Counted from the first letter of the stretch, positions 1 through 7,522 are shown. The stretch is 12,668 nucleotides of DNA from CAYFNK01 sp964393215 (GCA_964393215.1 CAYMSW010000019.1:1-12668); one strand, 5' to 3'. Notes: generated by a model from the sequence alone, not told the origin. Numbers and translations are program-made.

Positions 1-52
1 CCCGGATCATCGGCTTGGAAGGCCGACATTCTAGCCATTGAACTATCCACGC
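1..52 (-). tRNA. tRNA-Gly(TCC), 3' end cut by window edge
   Basis: Read on the minus strand from 52 down, the sequence folds as a standard class I tRNA: acceptor 5' strand GCGTGGA (52-46), T8-A9, D stem GTTC/GAAT, anticodon stem TCGGC/GCCGA with loop CTTCCAA, a four-base variable loop, and the 5' strand of the T stem CCGGG (5-1). The anticodon TCC (19-17) reads GGA and probably other GGN glycine codons. The T loop, T-stem 3' strand and acceptor 3' strand lie outside the window, so the discriminator and any encoded CCA cannot be judged. A TATA-like box at 78-85 fits as its promoter. Confidence 0.93.
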
Positions 53-77
53 ATATCAAAAAAGAAAAAATCTCGTC

Positions 78-85
78 TTATAAAT
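78..85 (-). promoter_or_regulatory. TATA-like box for tRNA-Gly
   Basis: The minus strand reads ATTTATAA here, centred about 29 nt before the first base of the tRNA. It overlaps the stop codon of the Cys-rich surface protein gene. Spacing and composition fit an archaeal TATA box; this is inferred from sequence alone. Confidence 0.5.
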
Positions 86-1178
86 CTTTTCGTTTCCTAT
101 CATAAAGATAATAAGAACTAATCAAAACCAAAGCTAAAACTATAGAAAGATTATCAAAGAAAGGAACCTCTTCATCCACATTCATGAAACAAAGCTGATC
201 GTTAGTAGTAAAAACCTGCTCGCAGGTACTGGGCTGCTGTAAACAGGTAGCAAGCCCAAGATCCTCATCACAACTAGTCAAGGTATAAACAAAATTCTCC
301 TCCAGGATAAATCCATCTGCAGCGCCACAATCGCCGGGTCCCTGAGGATCATCACACGACAAACACTCGCTAGAAAGAGTGTACAGGCCCAAACAATTAT
401 CCCCCCCATAGCCTCCCTCTTCATCATCTTCTCCTAATTCATAACATGAACAACTACTAGTATCACAAGCATATCCATCATCATATAATTCTACACAATG
501 ACTATCCTGCTCACACTCATGACCCTCATCAATAGAACAATCAGTTATTCCTCCTTCGGGTACACAATCTAAACAAGGATCACAATCATCAGCCTCTTCG
601 TGCTCACCAACTTGAACGTAGCCAAGTGGACAAGTATCGCAATAGCCAAGCAAATCATCTTCACAAGAAGTATCTTCATCTTCAATTTCTCCATCAACAC
701 CACAACACAAAGCACGCACGTCAGGAAAGCTTTGGCTACCGCATTCCGCAACATGTGCATTCGAATAAGCAGAAAACTCTAAAACACAAAATTCAACATC
801 ATCATTACACACACCAGCATGTCTCAGAACACAATATACATTGGACGGAAATACTATCCCGTTCAAACCATATATGCTGGTTGGATAATGAGAAACATGA
901 GAATTATTATTATTTCTCAAACTAAGAGGAACAAAAGACAAGTCTTGATTCAAATCATCTTCGCAACACAAATCAAGATAGCCCGGACCACCAGCCCCAT
1001 CTAAAGCACAGTGAGCATTATCTTCACTCGACAATTCTAAAAAAGATTCATAACCAACAGGGCAACTGCTCTCAACCACACAATCATCAAGCGTACGTAT
1101 TGTATCATCACTCAACTCCGCATTAACAAACCCAGAAAACAATACCAAAATCACTCCGAACAATAACAACCTCTTCAT
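78..1178 (-). CDS. Cys-rich secreted protein with NAH/CC repeats and C-terminal membrane anchor
   Basis: This is a 366-residue surface protein of unknown function. Residues 1-20 form a Sec signal peptide (MKR, a hydrophobic core, cleavage near FVNA-E). A C-terminal hydrophobic helix (about 340-358) followed by DRKRKDL should anchor it with the body outside. It has 31 cysteines (8.5%), consistent with a disulfide-rich ectodomain. Residues 39-159 contain a degenerate repeat: a Leu/Phe-Ser stretch, then Asn-x-His, then 15-20 residues on a Cys or Cys-Cys (NAH 54-56 with CC 71-72; NSH 92-94 with C116; NAH 140-142 with CC 158-159). Residues 172-245 are a second block of closely spaced Cys with EGF-like spacing, rich in Asp and Glu. 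I recall similar modules in other DPANN surface proteins but cannot verify it here. The ATG at 1178 gives the signal peptide and lies about 27 nt from a TATA box, so the mRNA is probably leaderless. It is a likely SecDF client and may be glycosylated. Confidence 0.85.
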   Translation of the reverse strand: MKRLLLFGVILVLFSGFVNAELSDDTIRTLDDCVVESSCPVGYESFLELSSEDNAHCALDGAGGPGYLDLCCEDDLNQDLSFVPLSLRNNNNSHVSHYPTSIYGLNGIVFPSNVYCVLRHAGVCNDDVEFCVLEFSAYSNAHVAECGSQSFPDVRALCCGVDGEIEDEDTSCEDDLLGYCDTCPLGYVQVGEHEEADDCDPCLDCVPEGGITDCSIDEGHECEQDSHCVELYDDGYACDTSSCSCYELGEDDEEGGYGGDNCLGLYTLSSECLSCDDPQGPGDCGAADGFILEENFVYTLTSCDEDLGLATCLQQPSTCEQVFTTNDQLCFMNVDEEVPFFDNLSIVLALVLISSYYLYDRKRKDL

Positions 1179-1201
1179 ATAGAATTAAACCAATTCACGA
1201 A

Positions 1202-1209
1202 TATTTAAA
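1202..1209 (-). promoter_or_regulatory. TATA box of the Cys-rich protein gene, inside the 3' end of the PKD gene
   Basis: The minus strand reads TTTAAATA, centred 27-28 nt upstream of the ATG at 1178 and overlapping the TAA stop of the preceding gene (1205-1207). The same octamer at the same distance precedes the PKD-protein gene, which supports a real leaderless promoter. Confidence 0.6.
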
Positions 1210-3838
1210 GATTTCTAAAAATCTCATCTATCTGAGAATTATTCCAGCCCTTCCTTATCAAAGCATTTCTAATCTCAATCCTATTAAATCCTCTTCTCAT
1301 TGCATGATGTATGTAATTAGTCAAAATAACCTTATCTCTATCAGTTACAAACAATTTCTTCCTAAATAATTTAAATGTAATCTTGTTTGACAAATCTTGT
1401 AAATTACCAGGACCCTTGTACAACCAGAAATACAAAACACCAAATAACAAAACACCACCTAAAACAAAGAACCAAAACCAAGGAAATTTTCCTCCACAAT
1501 CTTCAGGACAATAATAAGCACTAAACTCATCACTTTCATCTACACCATCATGCGGAATCTTTGTACACCTGCCATCTCCACAAGTGAAACCATCAACAGG
1601 CTCATCTTCACCAGGTTCAACATTCGAAAAAACAACACTATTGACAACTGCAATCTCTTCAGTCTTAACCAGATAATTAACACTTAATGAATTATAAACG
1701 CTCCAAAATAACTTATTAAATGAGGCATCCGCACTACCATCAAAATGAATAACATCTTCTAAATCATAACTAGACAAATCCTCAACTAAAACATTATTAC
1801 TTCCACCAGAAACAACAACATCTTTTTCAACAAACAAATACTTATCTGATCCTTCAATAAAATCAATATCAAACAACTCAAAACTAGCATCAATATCTAC
1901 ACTTTCCTGATTGAATTCATAAATTGCATCTCTTTGCTGAGTTGTCAAACTAGTCATTCCAGAATAAGGATTAATATCGGTAGGGAAATTCAAATTAAAG
2001 TTACCAATTGAACTAGAATCTTCTAAGATAATATTTTTAGGAGTATTCCTTGCCAAATCTCCCAATCCTGTTGCTATATTTCCATACTCTGCATTTCTAG
2101 CCATTTCAGTTAAAGTTGTACTGTCTCTTGCAGTTGTAAAATTAGTTTCAAACTCGTTAACTAAAGAAGAAAGGCCAGTAAAGTCAACACCAAACAAAAT
2201 CAAAATTTTACCTTCACTCTCAGAAGTTACTCCTAAATTTGTATTTGCTTCCTCTAATCCAGTCCTAATCTCACTTATTCTTCCAATAATATGTTCCTCA
2301 AAATCAACAACATAAATTATTATTGTAACGGTGGCTGTAACATTATTAGAGTCAATAATAGTCAAACTAACCTCGTATTCTCCCTGCTGAGAGAAAGACT
2401 TTGTTGGGTTCATCTGGCTAGAGTTTGTTCCATCACCAAAGTCCCAGAAGTAACTAATTATTGAAGCATTTCCTCCAGAACTGGACTCACTACCATCAAA
2501 CAAAATATTTGTATTCTGCAAAACATAAACCGAATCAATATTTATCACAGCTTCAGGAGCTTCTCTTATTTCAAAAGTTTCAGTATCAGATTGGCCCATA
2601 AACTGAACTTCCAATGAACAACTATCTGTTACAACATCTGGAACATTCAAATTAAGAACATCTAAAGGAATTGTCATGCCATTCAAAACAACGGTGTTAT
2701 GCGCTTCTTCAACATCATAGAAATTATGCCTTACATTGCCTCCAGAATCAACTAAATTCAAATTACCCATAGTATAAGTAAAACTTGGACTAAACGTAGG
2801 ATCATTTTCATCATAATTATTTCCAAAATCTCCATCTGTAACTCTAAATGGTATCAAACAACTATTACCAACACAATCAACAATACTCCTATAATCATTA
2901 ACAGCACCCCGCAGTATTTCGTTATTAATTATAACTGGAGAAGAAGGTAAATCTTCAGAAAAAGTTTGCTGATTTAATCTAATGTAATGATAATCGTCTG
3001 AATAAATCGGAATTAAAAAATTATTACTTTGTGGATAAGTTTCAATGCAAACATTATCTATCATCTGGCTTCCAGAAAAAAAAGACAAATCCTTTATTAT
3101 TATACACGTCAATGGAACCCAATCAGTAGAAACTTCATTCCAATTATCTCCGTCCAAAATGCAAGATTCTACACCTATTCTTGCTCTCAAATTTTCTCCT
3201 TCGACGTATTCCTCTCTTTTAGCATAAGCATTTACTCTTATTTCTATTTCATCTAAAAACTCACTAATTTCCAAAACAAATTCATTACATGAAGTATATT
3301 CTGCCAAACGCTCATCAGGATTCCCTTCTAAATCTATACCTTCATATCCATCTGGATAAATCAACGGACCAAAACCAGAAGAGGCACCAACATATTGCCA
3401 ATCCACATCACCATCATCACCAATATCAATGAAAAACGGACCTCCGTTACCTTGTAAACTAAATTCCAAACCATCTAACTGAATAAGATTAAAAAAACTA
3501 AATCCATAAAGTTGATCATCATTTATGGAAGTATGTGGAGTACCGGAAGTATAAACAAACTCTGGTCCATCAAACAAATTTGCATCATCTAGAACCTCAT
3601 AAAGAGAATAATAAACACCAGAACTGTCTCCTTCTTCACAATTCATAAATTCAGTTCTTATTTGATTACTAACCGGAATCTCATCACCAGAGCTAGTACC
3701 TATAACTAATGTCCCATCAATATCCTGACCAGTTCCATAAATCTCTTTATCTAATGTTAACTCAACACTATTGACTGCTGCACTAACAAAAGCAATACTA
3801 AAAAGAAATAAAACCAAAATCAAATATCTACCTCTCAT
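1205..3838 (-). CDS. Large PKD-domain cell-surface protein with cytosolic C-terminal helical domain
   Basis: An 877-residue secreted, membrane-anchored protein. Residues 1-20 are a signal peptide cleaved near FVSA-A. Residues 21-430 look like several beta-rich extracellular domains that I cannot name. Residues about 434-512 are a PKD (Ig-like) domain with the signature YFWDFGDG at 463-470 and a closing strand near 500-510. Residues 513-740 resemble no family I know. A CGDGRC motif (753-758) and CPEDC (777-781) frame a short Cys-rich linker just outside the membrane, a pattern I associate with archaeal surface proteins. One transmembrane helix (785-807) leads to a basic cytosolic tail of about 70 residues ending in a predicted compact helical domain (833-877, with GFNRIEIRNALIRKGW). 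Cytosolic tails this long are unusual for a simple anchor. The ATG at 3838 gives the signal peptide and sits 27-28 nt from a TTTAAATA box. Adhesion, cell contact or envelope structure are guesses; the function is unknown. Confidence 0.88.
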   Translation of the reverse strand: MRGRYLILVLFLFSIAFVSAAVNSVELTLDKEIYGTGQDIDGTLVIGTSSGDEIPVSNQIRTEFMNCEEGDSSGVYYSLYEVLDDANLFDGPEFVYTSGTPHTSINDDQLYGFSFFNLIQLDGLEFSLQGNGGPFFIDIGDDGDVDWQYVGASSGFGPLIYPDGYEGIDLEGNPDERLAEYTSCNEFVLEISEFLDEIEIRVNAYAKREEYVEGENLRARIGVESCILDGDNWNEVSTDWVPLTCIIIKDLSFFSGSQMIDNVCIETYPQSNNFLIPIYSDDYHYIRLNQQTFSEDLPSSPVIINNEILRGAVNDYRSIVDCVGNSCLIPFRVTDGDFGNNYDENDPTFSPSFTYTMGNLNLVDSGGNVRHNFYDVEEAHNTVVLNGMTIPLDVLNLNVPDVVTDSCSLEVQFMGQSDTETFEIREAPEAVINIDSVYVLQNTNILFDGSESSSGGNASIISYFWDFGDGTNSSQMNPTKSFSQQGEYEVSLTIIDSNNVTATVTIIIYVVDFEEHIIGRISEIRTGLEEANTNLGVTSESEGKILILFGVDFTGLSSLVNEFETNFTTARDSTTLTEMARNAEYGNIATGLGDLARNTPKNIILEDSSSIGNFNLNFPTDINPYSGMTSLTTQQRDAIYEFNQESVDIDASFELFDIDFIEGSDKYLFVEKDVVVSGGSNNVLVEDLSSYDLEDVIHFDGSADASFNKLFWSVYNSLSVNYLVKTEEIAVVNSVVFSNVEPGEDEPVDGFTCGDGRCTKIPHDGVDESDEFSAYYCPEDCGGKFPWFWFFVLGGVLLFGVLYFWLYKGPGNLQDLSNKITFKLFRKKLFVTDRDKVILTNYIHHAMRRGFNRIEIRNALIRKGWNNSQIDEIFRNL

Positions 3839-3861
3839 TACTAAATATTTTAGAAATTTGT

Positions 3862-3869
3862 TATTTAAA
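3862..3869 (-). promoter_or_regulatory. TATA box of the PKD-protein gene
   Basis: The minus strand reads TTTAAATA centred 27-28 nt before the ATG at 3838, in the 36-nt gap after the upstream gene. This predicts transcription starting at or next to the start codon. No Shine-Dalgarno is visible before the ATG. Confidence 0.6.
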
Positions 3870-3874
3870 ACTTT

Positions 3875-4399
3875 CTAAACCAGCTCATCATAGATAGCCA
3901 GGTAACCCTTCAAAGCAAGAGTCCCCATATCAGAATTCAACTCAACTTGTATGCTTCCATCTTCAACTTTCCAACCCATATCTGCACTTAAATCATCACT
4001 CTCAATTAATTCTGCAACATCTAGCTGTTCGCCAGAAATCCTTACATCATAATTCACAGGAGTCTCTTCGACAACCTCAGAATCTGCATAATCTTGTATC
4101 AAAGTAAGTTCCTTATCAATATCACTCATGTAAAAAACAATAATTGCATCCTCATCTCCACTTTCATGCAACTTATATGATCCTAATTCATTAGTAACAT
4201 ATCTTATATGTTCATCAAAAATAACTTGAGTTCCAGGATTGGCTAATAAATACTCAATATCTATATCTGGTTTCGGAATATCTGGCTTCTCAACAAAAAC
4301 ATTATTTATTTGAGTGAAATAAAATATCAAACCACCAAATATAACTAAAGCAACAAACCCTCCAACTGAAAGCAATGTCCACTTCAATTTCTTTTTCAT
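3875..4399 (-). CDS. Membrane-anchored protein of unknown function
   Basis: A 174-residue protein that I do not recognise. Residues 1-8 are basic (MKKKLKWT), residues 9-28 form one hydrophobic helix, and no signal-peptidase or lipobox cysteine is present (the protein has no Cys at all). It is therefore probably an N-terminally anchored protein with about 145 residues outside the cell. The soluble part starts with a Pro-rich linker (VEKPDIPKPDIDIEY) and is acidic, with alternating beta-type and helical stretches. It lies between trm56 and the PKD surface protein, all on one strand, which hints at an envelope role but proves nothing. The ATG at 4399 is 25-26 nt from a TATA-like sequence, again suggesting a leaderless mRNA. 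Confidence 0.75.
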   Translation of the reverse strand: MKKKLKWTLLSVGGFVALVIFGGLIFYFTQINNVFVEKPDIPKPDIDIEYLLANPGTQVIFDEHIRYVTNELGSYKLHESGDEDAIIVFYMSDIDKELTLIQDYADSEVVEETPVNYDVRISGEQLDVAELIESDDLSADMGWKVEDGSIQVELNSDMGTLALKGYLAIYDELV

Positions 4400-4420
4400 A
4401 AATTAATTTAGAAATAATAT

Positions 4421-4428
4421 TATTTTAA
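4421..4428 (-). promoter_or_regulatory. TATA-like box of the 174-residue protein gene
   Basis: The minus strand reads TTAAAATA, centred 25-26 nt before the ATG at 4399. It overlaps the stop codon of trm56 (4425-4427), the same nested arrangement seen at 1202-1209. Confidence 0.5.
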
Positions 4429-4934
4429 TCTTTCTGTTCAATCTTCTTTCCTTTCTTCTGAGGGACAACTTTCATCTTGCCTTTGAAATCTTTCTTCAAA
4501 ATCTTCTCACCAAAAATCCTGTACAAAACAATTCCCAAAGCAGCAACTTCAGAGTGCGGCTGCAATCCAACAGAGATATTATAATCGGCTAACTCATAAA
4601 TTTCGGCAGGAACTTTCTCACCACCAACAATGATTAACAAATCTCCTTTAAATTCAACATCACTCAAAACTTCACCATAAACAGTCAGATGAGCAACTTT
4701 GAAACCTTCCTTTTTTTTCTTCTTAATAAAAGAGCCAACTCCTTTAACATGTTCAACCTTAAAATCTCCACCAAAATCATCAACCACTCTTTTAACACTA
4801 TCCTCCAAAGAACTATCCTTCTGTCCAGAATAAAACAACTTAGAAGCTCCAAAAGCCCTAGCAACTAAACCAACATGAGTACTTATCCTTTTATCCCTAG
4901 CAATTCTGTGCCCCAATCTCAAAACTTCTATCAT
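4425..4934 (-). CDS. trm56: tRNA (cytidine(56)-2'-O)-methyltransferase Trm56
   Basis: Archaeal SPOUT-class enzyme that methylates the 2'-OH of C56 in the T loop of tRNA using S-adenosylmethionine; cytosolic and active as a homodimer in characterised relatives. The 169 residues match the usual family length. Family blocks are visible in order: LGHRIARDKRISTH (7-20), GLVARAFGA (22-30), HLTVYG (82-87), IIVGGEKVPAEIYELADYNI (101-120) and GLQPHSEVAALGIVLYR (123-139). The last two form the trefoil-knot cofactor site. The C terminus is a Lys-rich tail (KKGKKIEQKD) that may contact RNA. An A8 tract in the coding strand encodes part of the KKKKK run near residue 72 and keeps the frame. It is divergent from secF across 53 nt, with a palindromic TATA box 26-27 nt from its ATG. 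Confidence 0.95.
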   Translation of the reverse strand: MIEVLRLGHRIARDKRISTHVGLVARAFGASKLFYSGQKDSSLEDSVKRVVDDFGGDFKVEHVKGVGSFIKKKKKEGFKVAHLTVYGEVLSDVEFKGDLLIIVGGEKVPAEIYELADYNISVGLQPHSEVAALGIVLYRIFGEKILKKDFKGKMKVVPQKKGKKIEQKD

Positions 4935-4956
4935 AAAAACTGAACAAAAACAAAAC

Positions 4957-4966
4957 TATTTAAATA
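4957..4966. promoter_or_regulatory. Palindromic bidirectional TATA box between trm56 and secF
   Basis: TATTTAAATA is a perfect ten-base palindrome, so it reads TTTAAATA on both strands. The octamer is centred 26-27 nt from the trm56 ATG (minus) and 25-26 nt from the secF ATG (plus). It is the only strong TATA-like sequence in the 53-nt gap. One TBP site could therefore drive two leaderless transcripts in opposite directions. Confidence 0.7.
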
Positions 4967-4987
4967 CTATCAAAAATCAACAATCTC

Positions 4988-5866
4988 ATGAATTTAGAAG
5001 AGCTTTACACAAAAAAATACAAAAAATTATTATTAATACCACTAATAATCTTGCTAGCTAGTCTATTCATTCTAGGATCTCAAAATGCAAAACAGGGTTA
5101 TTTCATAGACAAAGACATCTCATTAAAAGGAGGAGTCACATCAACAGTTTACTCAGAAAATATTGATATCTCATCCTTAGAGTCACAATTCTTTGAACAG
5201 TTCCCAAGCTCAGATATTTCAATTAGGGAATTGGCAAGTATAACAAATTCAGAAAAAACTGGAGTCCTAATTGAAGCATCAGATTTAACGGCAGATGAAA
5301 TAAGACCTTTTCTACAAGACAATTTCAATCAGAACGAATACTCTATAGAAGAAGTCGGTCCAGCATTGGGACAATCTTTCTTCAGAGAGCTAATGTTTGC
5401 TCTTGGATTCGCATTAATATTAATGGGAATTGTGGTTTTCATAACTTTCAGAAAATTAGTTCCATCACTAGCAGTTATCTTTTCAGGAATCTTAGATTTA
5501 GTAGCAACTCTTGCAATAATTAGTCTTTTAGGTGTAAAAATTTCTTCAGCAGGAATTGCAGCATTCTTAATGGTTATAGGTTATTCAATAGACACAGACA
5601 TCCTACTAACAACAAAAGTTCTCAAAAGAAAAATGGGAACCTTATTTGATAGGATAAAATCTGCATTCAAAACAGGAATAACTATGACATTAACTACATT
5701 CATTGCACTACTGGTTGCATTCCTATTCACAAACTCCGCAATACTAAAACAAATGTTCGGAATAATTTTAATAGCATTAATAATCGACCTAATCTCAACA
5801 TGGATAATGAACACCAGCTTACTTGTCTGGTATGTAAAGAAAAATGAAAATAAAGAGTCTAATTAA
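4988..5866 (+). CDS. secF: Protein-export membrane protein SecF
   Basis: An integral membrane partner of SecD that assists Sec-dependent protein translocation. Being archaeal, it would work without SecA. The 292 residues show the family plan: TM1 (about 13-30), an extracytoplasmic domain (31-130) opening with the SLKGG motif (45-49; the bacterial counterpart is DFxGG), then five more helices at about 135-153, 160-180, 186-207, 235-248 and 256-280. The conserved helix-4 motif GYSIDTDILLTTKVLKR (198-214) is the archaeal form of the bacterial SecF signature and carries the Asp residues tied to proton-coupled motion in the bacterial family. The ATG at 4988 is favoured by the TATA spacing. The gene overlaps secD by 23 nt, and F-before-D is the usual archaeal order. 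Confidence 0.95.
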   Translation: MNLEELYTKKYKKLLLIPLIILLASLFILGSQNAKQGYFIDKDISLKGGVTSTVYSENIDISSLESQFFEQFPSSDISIRELASITNSEKTGVLIEASDLTADEIRPFLQDNFNQNEYSIEEVGPALGQSFFRELMFALGFALILMGIVVFITFRKLVPSLAVIFSGILDLVATLAIISLLGVKISSAGIAAFLMVIGYSIDTDILLTTKVLKRKMGTLFDRIKSAFKTGITMTLTTFIALLVAFLFTNSAILKQMFGIILIALIIDLISTWIMNTSLLVWYVKKNENKESN

Positions 5867-7406
5867 AAAACCAAGAATAATAATCTTGCTACTTTTCCTA
5901 CTTGGAAGTATCTTCGCAATCAATCCTCAAGTGGACGCTGAAGGAGTAGTTGTAAAAAATATCATAGAAGAATCCGCAGCCGAACTAGCAGGTATGGAAA
6001 GCCCAACGGAAAGTACAAGTCAAACTAATTATGAAAAAATATTAGAAATAAATGGAGAAAAAATAAGTGACCTTCAAGATTATCAAAACAAAATATCAGA
6101 GTTCCAAACAGGATCATCAATAAGAATAACTACAGACCAAGGAGAATATACAATAACAAAGGAACAAGAAGATATTGGTCTAGTAGTACAGGATGCTTCT
6201 GGAACAAATCTCAAACTAGGATTAGAACTTCAGGGTGGAACAAGAGTTATTCTAAAACCTGCAGCTCAAATAACTGAGCAAGAAAGAGATGAATTAATCC
6301 AAGTATTAGAATTAAGATTAAACACATACGGACTTTCTGACATTGAAATAAGAAAAGCAGATGGTCAATCAACATTCCTTGGAGGACAAGAGGAAAAATA
6401 TGTCATAGTTGAAATTGCAGGGGCAACGCAAGACGAAGTTTCTGAACTAATTGCATCTCAAGGATTATTCGAAGCAAAAATACAAAATCAAACTGTATTC
6501 TCAGGTGGAGAAGATATAACGTTCGTATGTAGAAATGATGGAACTTGTTCAGGAGTAAGCCAATGCTCAGAATCTCCAGATGGATATTTTTGTAGATTCG
6601 AATTTTTAATCCACTTAACTTCAGAAGCAGCTCAGAGACATGCCGATGCAACAGGAGATTTAGAAATAATTGATAATTATCTTTCAGAACAAATTGAATT
6701 CTACTTAGATGATGAACTTATTGACAGCTTAAACATAGGTTCTGACTTAAGAGGCGTAGAAGCAACACAAATACAGATATCTGGACCTGGAGTGGGAGAA
6801 ACAGAACAAGAAGCAATATTAGATGCTCTTAATGAAATGAACAAATTACAAACAGTTCTTCTAACCGGATCACTACCTGTAGATTTAGAAATTGTAAAGT
6901 TTGACACAATATCACCTATACTTGGAGAAGAATTTGTCAGAAATGCAATGCTAGTTGGATTGCTAGCAATACTTGCAGTTTCCACAGTCATATTTGCAAG
7001 ATACAGAAATCTAAAAATCTCAATTCCTGTTTTCATAGTACTGGCTGCTGAAGTAGTTATCATCCTAGGAATTTCTTCACTAACAAAATACAATTTAGAC
7101 CTTGCAGCAATCGCAGGTATAATCGCAGCAGTAGGAACAGGGGTAGATGATAATATAGTTATCATAGACGAAGTAACGTCTGGAGAAGCAGGATATTCAT
7201 ACAAGTGGAAAGAGAAACTAAAGAAAGCGTTCTTCATTATTTTCGCAGCTTACGCAACAACATTAGCAGCAATGTTCCCATTATTCAGAGCAGGAGCTGG
7301 ACTTCTAAGAGGATTCGCACTTATAACAATAATCGGAGTAACAGTTGGAGTTCTGGTAACAAGACCAGCATTCGCTGTAATGATAGAAAAATTAACAGAA
7401 GAATAG
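5844..7406 (+). CDS. secD: Protein-export membrane protein SecD with PDZ-like domain
   Basis: SecF's partner in protein export. The 520 residues comprise TM1 (about 10-27), a PDZ-like domain (about 33-105, with GVVVKNIIEESAAELAG at 34-50 and ILEINGEKISDL at 66-77), the SecD signature GLELQGGTR (126-134), a P1 head (135-355), and five helices (about 366-385, 391-411, 418-441, 461-480 and 488-512). Helix 4 carries GTGVDDNIVIIDEV (431-444), the SecD counterpart of the functional Asp motif. The P1 head holds four Cys (229, 235, 241, 250) in one short loop, so disulfides are possible outside the cell. The ATG at 5844 lies inside secF and is the only good start giving TM1. Its 23-nt overlap suggests translational coupling. 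No Shine-Dalgarno is obvious. Confidence 0.94.
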   Translation: MKIKSLIKKPRIIILLLFLLGSIFAINPQVDAEGVVVKNIIEESAAELAGMESPTESTSQTNYEKILEINGEKISDLQDYQNKISEFQTGSSIRITTDQGEYTITKEQEDIGLVVQDASGTNLKLGLELQGGTRVILKPAAQITEQERDELIQVLELRLNTYGLSDIEIRKADGQSTFLGGQEEKYVIVEIAGATQDEVSELIASQGLFEAKIQNQTVFSGGEDITFVCRNDGTCSGVSQCSESPDGYFCRFEFLIHLTSEAAQRHADATGDLEIIDNYLSEQIEFYLDDELIDSLNIGSDLRGVEATQIQISGPGVGETEQEAILDALNEMNKLQTVLLTGSLPVDLEIVKFDTISPILGEEFVRNAMLVGLLAILAVSTVIFARYRNLKISIPVFIVLAAEVVIILGISSLTKYNLDLAAIAGIIAAVGTGVDDNIVIIDEVTSGEAGYSYKWKEKLKKAFFIIFAAYATTLAAMFPLFRAGAGLLRGFALITIIGVTVGVLVTRPAFAVMIEKLTEE

Positions 7407-7407
7407 C

Positions 7408-7515
7408 TTATTTCTTCCAAAGTTTGTATATTATAGTAAGAACAATCAATCCAACTAAAACAGTCAGAAAAATTGTAGTGCTTTTAGCCGGTGCATATAA
7501 TGGTCCAGGATCCAT
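7408..7515 (-). CDS. 35-residue single-helix membrane protein
   Basis: A short gene that length filters would miss. From ATG 7515 to TAA 7408-7410 it encodes 35 residues: a Pro-rich N terminus (MDPGPLYAPAK), a clean transmembrane helix (about 12-30: STTIFLTVLVGLIVLTIIY), and a basic end (KLWKK). A perfect GGAGGT Shine-Dalgarno stands 7 nt before the ATG, the only strong one in the window. The gene lies 53 nt after the epimerase on the same strand and ends one base from the secD stop, tail to tail. The topology (N outside, basic C end inside, or a tail-anchored form) cannot be fixed. I considered a Sec61-beta/SecG role because of the neighbour, but see no family motif. Function unknown; a chance ORF is possible but unlikely given the RBS, the helix and the tight fit. 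Confidence 0.65.
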   Translation of the reverse strand: MDPGPLYAPAKSTTIFLTVLVGLIVLTIIYKLWKK

Positions 7516-7522
7516 TCAGATT

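Noticed and set aside
4709..4725. Possible frameshift at the A8/T8 tract in trm56
   Set aside because: Trm56 family blocks stay in one frame on both sides of the tract, so the lysine run is real coding sequence.
5844..5866. Possible frameshift or SecF-SecD fusion at the overlap
   Set aside because: SecF ends normally after its sixth helix and SecD begins with its own TM1 from an ATG; a 23-nt overlap is ordinary coupling.
6701..7237. 178-residue minus-strand ORF inside secD
   Set aside because: It lies wholly within secD, whose family motifs run through the same bases; the shadow protein has no coherent domain or start signal.
7408..7515. Naming the 35-residue protein as SecG/Sec61-beta
   Set aside because: The neighbour is suggestive, but I see no Sec61-beta sequence motif and the protein is shorter than known members.
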